Assembly: GCA_024684065.1 (NCBI GenBank)
Contig: JAIKXO010000042.1
Span: 1 to 11,218 of the forward strand
Length of the DNA stretch: 11,218 nt
Direction of reading: 5' to 3'
From: Lachnospiraceae bacterium
Lineage (GTDB): Bacteria > Bacillota_A > Clostridia > Lachnospirales > Lachnospiraceae
Shown: positions 6,555-11,218 of the stretch, piece after piece
How positions within the stretch are numbered: position 1 is the first letter of the stretch
Layout: each line of letters starts with the position of its first letter
Translations under genes and position numbers: made by a program
The notes under the pieces: model-generated
Told to the model about the DNA's origin: nothing
Seen by the model: the letters and a program-made list of their open reading frames with translations, nothing else
Database searches by the model: none

Positions 6555-6774
6555 AGCTTCTTTATCTTTACATCCTTTTCTGAGAGCACCTGTTCAGATG
6601 CTCTGTTTGTCATGCAGTTTTCAAGGTACTGATTGAGGCTTAAGCCTGCCTCCGGGCTATTTAAAACATCTAACTGATGTTTTATTCAAAAAACTGATTT
6701 TCCTGTTGACTTTTAATAGTTAGTCTTTTTTATTTGCGGCAGGTATACTTCTTGTAATACATCGGTAAATAAAT
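6555..6774 (+). other. IS110 right-end noncoding region with three inverted repeats
   Basis: No gene is seen. Three inverted repeats are visible: AGAGCA / TGCTCT (6583-6588 and 6599-6604), the 12-bp palindrome at 6636-6647, and an 8-bp AT-rich stem AAAACATC / GATGTTTT (6663-6670 and 6676-6683, loop TAACT). The first follows the recombinase stop by about 30 nt and may slow transcription, but no hairpin has a proper U-tract. The final bases before the core (AAATAAAT, 6767-6774) are the putative left-donor sequence. Confidence 0.5.
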
Positions 6775-6777
6775 CCT
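6775..6777. repeat. Right copy of the IS110 recombination core (CCT)
   Basis: CCT followed by TTCTT makes the right flank CCTTTCTT. This is the exact complement of the right target guide (5242-5249) in the bridge RNA. Confidence 0.7.
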
Positions 6778-6799
6778 TTCTTCCTCCAGTGGCACCCTG

Positions 6800-7789
6800 T
6801 CATTGCATAACCACCTTCTTCCAGCAAAAATTCACCGTCCCATGATAAGCTCCGCCTTTAAGCCAGGGAGCGGTAACCATGCCGTAACCGTTTATCTTTG
6901 AAGCGCAGGGCTCATCGAACCTGCCCTCATAATCCAGTGCATCACGGTTAAAACCATAAGACAGATACCGCGCAGTGCCCCTCCCGGCATCATACGAGCT
7001 GTCAGTAAGCTTTACCGTGGCAGTTACCGTTTCCTTTCCGCCCACAAGATCAAAGGTGTCAGCCATCTGTTCCGGGCTTATATCTCCCTTGACGGTTTCT
7101 TCATCAAAATCCGCTACGGGAAGAAGGACTATCGCTTCATTATCCGCAAGGAACGTTGCGGTGACGGAATAGCCAAACACACCCTCATAGTCATGATTTT
7201 CATCATTTCTCGAAAGAATTATGGCTGCCGGAAGCTCTACCTTATACTCTGACGTAACATTTGCAGAGACTATTATCGCATTATTGCCGTTGTCTTCCGG
7301 AGAAGCGGCACGAGCCCTGTTATCTCCCGCCCAGTCATACTCTTTTAAAACATCGGAATCGGTATCCACTTGCGTTTCATAAAAATCATCCAGGAAAAAG
7401 GCATTTGTGCCTATACTCTCCAGGGCGCTCCCGCCATGATAGGCTATGGATGTTATCGCGGGACAGTTTGAAAATGCCCTTTCCCCTATCTTCTTTATTC
7501 CGCCCGGTAACGAGGTAATTGAGAGACTTTCGCAGTTACTGAATGCGTATGGACCTATTTCGGTCACCCCTTCCGGAAGCGATAAAAGTGAAAGATTAAT
7601 GCAGTTTCCAAAAGCCCCCGCCGCTATTTTCGTTATCCCCGGAGGCAGCCATGTCAGTTCTATTCCGGCACAGCCCCAGAAGGCATTATCTTCTATTTCC
7701 GCGATTCCCTCCGGCAGTGATGTAAGAGAAAGGCTACGACAGGTGTTAAATGCGTTCTCTCCTATGCGCGTAATCCCATCAGAAACCAC
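6800..7789 (-). CDS. BspA-type LRR surface protein, C-terminal part (separated by frameshift)
   Basis: This is a 329-codon frame counted from a GTG (7787-7789) that is probably not a real start: it has no SD and lies inside the frame of the upstream ORF. Residues 4-132 are five to six BspA-type (LRR_5) repeats of about 23-24 residues, with Gly-Ile-Thr-Arg-Ile-Gly-Glu-Asn-Ala-Phe-like cores, each followed by a Cys and a Leu-Pro turn. Residues 165-329 are a beta domain also found in the secreted protein at 3873-4508 (shared Asp-Asn-Gly-Asn, Leu-Pro-Ala-Ala-Ile, Asp-Glu-Asn and a final Gly-Thr-x-x-Phe-x-Trp). BspA-type LRR proteins are surface adhesins. The signal peptide is encoded in the other frame at 7779-8087. 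With one G fewer in the G7 tract the two frames fuse into 428 codons. The stop was about 34 nt from the next gene before the IS110 insertion. Confidence 0.7.
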   Translation of the reverse strand: MVSDGITRIGENAFNTCRSLSLTSLPEGIAEIEDNAFWGCAGIELTWLPPGITKIAAGAFGNCINLSLLSLPEGVTEIGPYAFSNCESLSITSLPGGIKKIGERAFSNCPAITSIAYHGGSALESIGTNAFFLDDFYETQVDTDSDVLKEYDWAGDNRARAASPEDNGNNAIIVSANVTSEYKVELPAAIILSRNDENHDYEGVFGYSVTATFLADNEAIVLLPVADFDEETVKGDISPEQMADTFDLVGGKETVTATVKLTDSSYDAGRGTARYLSYGFNRDALDYEGRFDEPCASKINGYGMVTAPWLKGGAYHGTVNFCWKKVVMQ

Positions 7790-8087
7790 CCCCCCGGTAG
7801 GGAGAATAGAAAAGGCTGTAAAACGGAGGGAAATACTGGTCAGGTATGTCTCCTGTCCCGTTTATGACCATGACTCCGGCATTCTTATAGCAATATGCCT
7901 TTATAGTCGGCGATAGGTCGAGTGTCCTCTCGGCTTCCCCGGTATTGAATATCTCCCCTTCGATATTGATTGTGTCAGCTTTAATATCCGAGGTTTTTCC
8001 CGTGATTGTTATCAGGCATAAGAAAAAAAGCAGGGAAAGCTTCCCGATGAGATTGCAAAAACCCGTACGGGTCTTTTTATTATCCAT
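7779..8087 (-). CDS. BspA-type LRR surface protein, N-terminal part with signal peptide
   Basis: This 102-residue frame starts at ATG 8087, with GGAGG 7 nt upstream. A further in-frame ATG at 8123 has no SD. Residues 1-36 form a Sec signal peptide: Lys-Lys-Thr-Arg, then a hydrophobic core Leu-Ser-Leu-Leu-Phe-Phe-Leu-Cys-Leu-Ile, and probable cleavage after Ile-Lys-Ala. The mature part contains Val-Ile-Asn-Gly-Thr-Gly-Asp-Ile-Pro-Asp, a segment that usually precedes the LRRs in BspA-type proteins. The frame shifts in the G7 tract and stops 11 codons or fewer later (TGA 7779-7781). As it stands the product is a short secreted peptide without LRRs. It is the first gene of the surface operon. Confidence 0.65.
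   Translation of the reverse strand: MDNKKTRTGFCNLIGKLSLLFFLCLITITGKTSDIKADTINIEGEIFNTGEAERTLDLSPTIKAYCYKNAGVMVINGTGDIPDQYFPPFYSLFYSPYRGGGF
7789..7795 (-). repeat. Poly-G (G7) tract at the LRR frameshift
   Basis: Seven C on the plus strand (G7 in the mRNA) lie exactly where the two LRR frames cross. Seven G gives Arg-Gly-Gly-Gly-Phe-stop. Six G gives Arg-Gly-Val-Val-Ser-Asp-Gly-Ile-Thr-Arg-Ile-Gly, which runs straight into the first LRR. Such tracts slip during replication and are a known basis of phase variation in surface proteins. An assembly or base-calling error in the homopolymer is the main alternative. Confidence 0.6.
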
Positions 8088-8132
8088 TATTTTTCCTCCG
8101 GACAGCCTTTTCGTAAATCTCATTTAATACAT

Positions 8133-8168
8133 CGGGGATTTTTCCTGCCTGCTTTTAAAACATCCCCG
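8133..8168 (-). promoter_or_regulatory. Stem-loop in the leader region of the LRR operon
   Basis: CGGGGAT (8133-8139) and ATCCCCG (8162-8168) can form a perfect 7-bp stem with a 22-nt loop, 46 nt upstream of the LRR start. No strong sigma-A promoter is visible between 8088 and 8300 on the minus strand. The best candidate is TTGTAT, 17 nt, GATAAC at about 8222-8194. The hairpin's role is unknown. Confidence 0.3.
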
Positions 8169-8296
8169 CACGTAAATATAAGGGGCCCTGTTATCAGGTA
8201 CCCTTCCGGGTCATACAACGTCCGTTTTTAAGGATGCGGGAAAAAATTACTTGTCAGATCATCTGCGATTCTGTGTTCCGAACGGTACTTTTTTAT

Positions 8297-8325
8297 TTGC
8301 ATCCCCAATAATGCTCTGTTATACT
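8297..8325 (+). promoter_or_regulatory. Candidate promoter of the HAD phosphatase gene
   Basis: TTGCAT (8297-8302), 17 nt and TATACT (8320-8325). The -10 is good and the -35 weak. The predicted start is about 8332, giving a leader of about 70 nt that contains the palindrome at 8341-8369. Confidence 0.5.
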
Positions 8326-8340
8326 CTGAAGGAAGTAAGC

Positions 8341-8369
8341 GGGGACGGTTCTCACAGAAAACCGTCCCC
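8341..8369. repeat. REP-like palindrome (GGGGACGGTT hairpin)
   Basis: GGGGACGGTT (8341-8350) and AACCGTCCCC (8360-8369) are a perfect 10-bp inverted repeat with a 9-nt loop. No U-tract follows, so it is not a terminator for either strand. The GGGGACGGTTCT half-site is a motif I recall as a dispersed palindromic (REP-like) repeat in clostridial genomes. Only one copy lies in this window. In the HAD transcript it would form a stable 5'-leader hairpin. Confidence 0.6.
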
Positions 8370-8400
8370 ACTGATTTAATGAAGCATAAGCAGGGGAACT

Positions 8401-9000
8401 ATGATACAAAATCTGATATTTGACGTAGGAAGTGTTCTTATAGGATACCGCTGGAAGGAAATGCTTACCCTTGACTTCGGCATAGAAGAATCACATGCCG
8501 AGGAACTTGGGCACAGGCTGTTTGAGGATCCGATTTGGAAATATTATGACCGTGGAGTAGTGGATACGGATGAACTGACAGATCATTACTGCCGCCTTTA
8601 CCCGGATGATTCAGCCACGATAAAACGCATGATCCTGGAAGGCGAGCGAATGATGGTTCCCCGGGATACCTTATGGAAGCGGATAGAAGAACGTAAAGAA
8701 CAGGGATTTAAGATCTTTATCCTGTCGAATTATTCAAAATTCCTTTTTGAAAAGCATACTGAACCAATTCCGTTCATGAACACGCTGGACGGCATGGTAA
8801 TTTCCTATGAAGTCCACATGTTAAAGCCGGAGTCCGGGATATATGAGCATCTTTTGAAAAAGTATTCTCTTGTTCCTGAGGAATGCCTGTTTTTTGATGA
8901 CAGACTGGAAAACGTGGAGGCCGCCGAAAAAATGGGAATTCATTCGGTACAGGTCACATCGGAAGATATGTTGATCAGGGAACTGGAAAAATTAAAATAA
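8401..9000 (+). CDS. HAD-superfamily hydrolase, YihX-like sugar-phosphate phosphatase
   Basis: This 199-residue soluble phosphatase has the layout of E. coli YihX (alpha-D-glucose-1-phosphate phosphatase). Motif I is Phe-Asp-Val-Gly-Ser-Val-Leu with nucleophile Asp8. The second Asp of the usual DxD is Gly10, as it is in YihX. A helical cap follows (about 17-85). Motif II is Ile-Leu-Ser-Asn (Ser109). The motif III Lys142 lies in Met-Leu-Lys-Pro-Glu-Ser-Gly-Ile-Tyr. Motif IV is Phe-Phe-Asp-Asp-Arg-Leu-Glu-Asn (Asp166, Asp167). The substrate is unproven; a small sugar phosphate is likely. AGGGG lies 4 nt before the ATG. The gene is convergent with hflX and overlaps its stop by 9 nt; no terminator is visible between them. 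Confidence 0.85.
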   Translation: MIQNLIFDVGSVLIGYRWKEMLTLDFGIEESHAEELGHRLFEDPIWKYYDRGVVDTDELTDHYCRLYPDDSATIKRMILEGERMMVPRDTLWKRIEERKEQGFKIFILSNYSKFLFEKHTEPIPFMNTLDGMVISYEVHMLKPESGIYEHLLKKYSLVPEECLFFDDRLENVEAAEKMGIHSVQVTSEDMLIRELEKLK

Positions 9001-10242
9001 TCTTCCTTTATCAGACACATATATACTCTCAGGAATATATGCTTCCAGTCCTATCCCTTCCGGCAGGTATTCTTCCCGGATGATCCGCCCTCTGCTTCTT
9101 ATCTTTGACAGCTTATCTGCCTCAGAGTATGGCAGTATCATATCTATATGTTTCTGGCCATTTAAGAGTAGCTGCCCGAGACCTTCAAGAAGCTGCTCCT
9201 TTCCCATTCCGGTCTTTAAGGACGTCTTTACAGTTATATCCGCTTTATCATCCTTTAAAAATCCCTCTGAAGCTACCAGATCCATCTTGTTGAAAAGCGT
9301 CAATACAGGCTTCCCGATTATCTCAAGCTCCTTAAGAGTTTTATAAACAACCTCCATATGACTGTCCATATCCGGATCGGAAGCATCTACAACATGAAGA
9401 AGCATATCCGCGTATTTTGCCTCTTCCAGAGTACTCTTAAAAGCATCTATAAGGTTATGCGGCAGCTTGTTTATGAAACCCACCGTATCCGTTAGCAGGA
9501 TTTCCTGTCCCGGCGGCAACGTACAAAGCCTCGTCGTGGGATCAAGGGTCGCAAACAGCTTGTCCTCCTCCGGTATCCCCGCATCTGTAAGGGAGTTTAA
9601 CAGAGTGGATTTCCCTGCATTTGTATAGCCGACGATGGCTGCGACAGGTATGCTGCTTTCAAGCCTCTTCTTGCGGCCATTCTTTCTGATCTCTGAAAGC
9701 TTCCTTATTTCTTCATTCAGGGATCCCAGGCGGCGGCGTATCGCTCTCCTGTCGGTTTCAAGCTTTGTTTCACCGGGTCCTCTCGTTCCTATCCCGCCCC
9801 CGAGCCTTGACAGGACTTTTCCCATCCCTGCAAGATGTGATGCCCTGTATTGCAGCTGTGCCGTTTCGACCTGAAGCTTTCCTTCCGCTGTAGAAGCGTG
9901 GGAGGCAAAAATATCAAGGATAAGTATTGTCCTGTCAAGGACCTTTACATCCAGGATCTCCGAAAGGTTTCTTATCTGCACCGGAGTCAGCTCGTCATCA
10001 CAGATGATACCGTCTGCTTTAAACTGACGGATAAGGACTGTTATCTCCGCCACCTTCCCCTTACCGACATATGTAGAAGCATTCGGATGCTCCAAATGCT
10101 GAAGCACAGTGCATGCCGTATCTGCCCCGGCGGTTTCGGCAAGTTCCGAAAGTTCCGAAAGCGATGCCTCTGCCGCCTCCTCATCCCGGTCAAAAATCCC
10201 GACCAGTATGTATTTTTCTTTCTGTTCCTTTGTGTCTATCAT
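8992..10242 (-). CDS. hflX: GTPase HflX (ribosome-associated)
   Basis: This 416-residue GTPase binds the 50S subunit and rescues or splits stalled and stressed ribosomes. The N-terminal HflX domain (about 1-185) includes Tyr-Val-Gly-Lys-Gly-Lys (58-63) and the signature Gly-Thr-Arg-Gly-Pro-Gly-Glu-Thr-Lys-Leu-Glu (152-162). The G domain has the P-loop Gly-Tyr-Thr-Asn-Ala-Gly-Lys-Ser (205-212), switch Ala-Thr-Leu-Asp-Pro-Thr-Thr-Arg (231-238), Asp-Thr-Val-Gly (252-255) and Asn-Lys-Met-Asp (318-321). The G5 segment reads Ser-Leu-Lys-Thr-Gly. The length is normal. The ATG at 10242 overlaps the stop of the upstream membrane-protein gene by one base (TAATG), so translation is probably coupled; AAGGG lies 7 nt upstream. 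It is the last gene of a three-gene operon and is convergent with the HAD gene. Confidence 0.97.
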   Translation of the reverse strand: MIDTKEQKEKYILVGIFDRDEEAAEASLSELSELAETAGADTACTVLQHLEHPNASTYVGKGKVAEITVLIRQFKADGIICDDELTPVQIRNLSEILDVKVLDRTILILDIFASHASTAEGKLQVETAQLQYRASHLAGMGKVLSRLGGGIGTRGPGETKLETDRRAIRRRLGSLNEEIRKLSEIRKNGRKKRLESSIPVAAIVGYTNAGKSTLLNSLTDAGIPEEDKLFATLDPTTRLCTLPPGQEILLTDTVGFINKLPHNLIDAFKSTLEEAKYADMLLHVVDASDPDMDSHMEVVYKTLKELEIIGKPVLTLFNKMDLVASEGFLKDDKADITVKTSLKTGMGKEQLLEGLGQLLLNGQKHIDMILPYSEADKLSKIRSRGRIIREEYLPEGIGLEAYIPESIYVSDKGRLF

Positions 10243-10805
10243 TAAATACCCTTACGGCATGCCATATTTATGACCGCCATCATTATTCCGGTAAGCATCA
10301 GCGGGACCATTCCGTCATAATAGCCTTTTACATATTCGAGCTTATAGTAAAGCAAATAGCATATCATACTGATGATCGTAACAATGATGATGCCGGCGAT
10401 CAAGGCCGATAAAACCCCATTTTCAATAAATCCATACCGATACATGGTGCCGACAAAGCATATCTCAAGAACAGTCCAGATGATAATGATCAATAACTCT
10501 GAGGTAACAGGCCTGTGCAATAAACCTGACGATAGCACAAGCAGGATAACGTAGAACAGGATCCCGGCCACAGGGATGATCCACATAGGTATAAAAGGAT
10601 TAATGATCTCCCGCTCCATAAGCCGTATCATTGCATGGGCTATCAAAAAAATACCGCCGATCCCGAATATGAATGCTCCGATAAGAAAGAGGCTCCCTGT
10701 CAAAGTACCCTTCGGAGCAGGTGGCTTAAATGTTATGATCCACCATGCAAGATAGCATATCACGCAGGTTATCATGCTTCGATTTCCATATATTAATTCT
10801 TCCAT
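10242..10805 (-). CDS. Polytopic membrane protein of unknown function
   Basis: This 187-residue integral membrane protein has about six hydrophobic helices (about 10-26, 38-60, 72-93, 103-122, 130-153 and 163-182) joined by short loops. A basic C-terminus (Cys-Arg-Lys-Gly-Ile) suggests that end is cytoplasmic. No transporter or enzyme motif is recognised. The SD before ATG 10805 is weak. It is 36 nt downstream of the 92-residue ORF and overlaps the hflX start by one base, so it is co-transcribed and probably translationally coupled with hflX. A functional link with HflX is not implied by the sequence. Confidence 0.75.
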   Translation of the reverse strand: MEELIYGNRSMITCVICYLAWWIITFKPPAPKGTLTGSLFLIGAFIFGIGGIFLIAHAMIRLMEREIINPFIPMWIIPVAGILFYVILLVLSSGLLHRPVTSELLIIIIWTVLEICFVGTMYRYGFIENGVLSALIAGIIIVTIISMICYLLYYKLEYVKGYYDGMVPLMLTGIMMAVINMACRKGI

Positions 10806-10841
10806 TTGTTCTTTATTCTCTTAAAAGCCCTTAATCTTCCT

Positions 10842-11120
10842 TTACCTTTTCCTTATGTCGGAAATCAGCTTGAGAAAGCGGATATGCTTCAGGGGATGAA
10901 GAAATAGAGATAATTTTTTTATTGGATATGCGATATCGTACCTGATGTTGTGATTTTCGCACCACCGGATCGTGCTCTCTGTTGTATGCAGTGATGGATC
11001 CAGGCATTCTATCTGTGCCTTATCCCTGGCGTTTGTTGAATACAGCGCCAGGGAAAATTCGAGATTTTCAGCACTAAAAAAATGTATCCCTGCAACATCT
11101 TCAGGCGGAGTAAATATCAT
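10842..11120 (-). CDS. Conserved-looking hypothetical protein, 92 residues
   Basis: This small cytoplasmic protein has no signal peptide or membrane helix. Recognisable stretches are Phe-Thr-Pro-Pro-Glu-Asp-Val-Ala-Gly-Ile-His near the start, a Trp-Cys-Glu-Asn-His segment in the middle, and a basic, leucine-rich C-terminus ending Ile-Arg-Lys-Arg. No family was recognised. ATG 11120 is chosen over the in-frame ATG 11144 because AAAGGAG lies 5 nt before it. A well-formed promoter lies just upstream, which makes this the first gene of the hflX operon and supports its being real. Confidence 0.7.
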   Translation of the reverse strand: MIFTPPEDVAGIHFFSAENLEFSLALYSTNARDKAQIECLDPSLHTTESTIRWCENHNIRYDIAYPIKKLSLFLHPLKHIRFLKLISDIRKR

Positions 11121-11151
11121 ATACGCTCCTTTCCGATTCCTCATACTTTAA

Positions 11152-11179
11152 ATTATATATACAATCATAAAATTTACAA
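11152..11179 (-). promoter_or_regulatory. Promoter of the hflX operon
   Basis: On the minus strand TTGTAA (11179-11174), 16 nt and a consensus TATAAT (11157-11152), in AT-rich sequence. The predicted start is about 11145, some 25 nt before the ATG at 11120, which leaves room for its AAAGGAG ribosome binding site. Confidence 0.65.
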
Positions 11180-11218
11180 TTACGTTTGTTTTCTGGGTTT
11201 TATCTTTTTCATAACGTG

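Larger units (their letters stand above)
5141..6777 (+). mobile_element. Complete IS110-family insertion sequence with bridge RNA
   Basis: The element is about 1.64 kb, with 244 nt of 5' noncoding sequence, one recombinase gene and about 220 nt of 3' noncoding sequence. IS110 elements lack terminal inverted repeats and target duplications, so the ends were set from the RNA. The first loop's left guide equals the left flank up to base 5140. Its right guide is complementary to the right flank starting at 6775. The second loop's right guide is complementary to the element's left end including the core. The reconstructed empty site is TTCAACCTCCTTTCTTCC. On the minus strand this contains AAAGGAGG, the ribosome binding site of the gene starting at 5128. 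The element is in the opposite orientation to the operon. It appears intact and may be active. Confidence 0.85.

Noticed and set aside
5151..6725. ATAGTTA / GTTAG shared near 5149-5185 and 6716-6723, first considered as the IS110 core
   Set aside because: These are short matches expected by chance, and they do not agree with the guide RNA. The guides place the ends at 5140/5141 and 6774-6777.
7446..7916. A 156-codon plus-strand frame antisense to the LRR repeats
   Set aside because: It is open because of the repetitive LRR codons on the other strand; no SD or recognisable protein.
8060..8080. ACCCGTACGGGT palindrome followed by T5 on the minus strand, resembling a terminator
   Set aside because: It lies in the signal-peptide codons of the LRR gene, with a core stem of only 4 bp plus weak A-U pairs; more likely chance.
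6755..8135. TAATACATCGG at 6755-6765 and 8125-8135, flanking the LRR genes as if a direct repeat
   Set aside because: A few 11-mers repeat by chance in a window this size. The first copy is inside the IS110 right end, so they are not equivalent flanks.
8401..8430. Missing second Asp in HAD motif I, taken at first as a dead enzyme
   Set aside because: YihX-type phosphatases also have Gly at this place, and the other three motifs are intact.
1..11218. CRISPR arrays, tRNA or rRNA genes
   Set aside because: No regularly spaced repeats and no tRNA- or rRNA-like sequence were seen on either strand.

Overview
The window looks like accessory chromosome from a Gram-positive anaerobe of the Lachnospiraceae (Butyrivibrio-like). 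The basis is the family mix (a DUF5688 protein, a BspA-type leucine-rich-repeat surface protein, a DUF3800 protein, IS1182 and IS110 elements), strong AAGGAGG-type ribosome binding sites, sigma-A-like promoters, TTG/GTG start codons and moderate GC. The genus is an inference.

Layout. (1) 1-1390: the 3' part of an IS1182-family element whose right end cuts into, and replaces the tail of, a minus-strand DUF3800 gene (1344-2036). (2) 2061-2174: a minus-strand promoter, a structured leader of about 80 nt and a strong intrinsic terminator just before DUF3800. This is either a small RNA gene or an attenuator. (3) 2365-8087: a minus-strand surface-protein operon. In transcription order it holds a secreted BspA-type LRR protein split by a frameshift in a G7 tract, a single-pass membrane protein, a secreted protein sharing its C-terminal domain with the LRR protein, a small basic ORF and a cytoplasmic DUF5688 protein. 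(4) 5141-6777: an IS110-family element inserted in the opposite direction inside that operon. (5) 8297-9000: a plus-strand YihX-like HAD phosphatase with a REP-like palindrome in its leader. (6) 8992-11120: a minus-strand operon of a 92-residue hypothetical protein, a polytopic membrane protein and the ribosome-associated GTPase HflX.

The most informative object is the IS110 element. Its 5' noncoding end (about 5200-5360) folds into two tandem stem-loops of the bridge RNA type. Both guide strands of the first loop match the DNA flanking the element: 11 nt identical to the left flank and 8 nt complementary to the right flank. The right guide of the second loop is complementary to the element's own left end. 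This fixes the element ends, the CCT/CT core and the pre-insertion target. The target is the 5' edge of the Shine-Dalgarno sequence of the next operon gene. Removing the element restores an intergenic gap of about 34 nt between the LRR gene and the membrane-protein gene, so the operon was contiguous before insertion.

The second notable point is the LRR gene. Loss of one G from the G7 tract at 7789-7795 would restore a single 428-codon secreted protein, so the tract may act as an on/off switch for a surface protein. A sequencing error or simple decay is not excluded.
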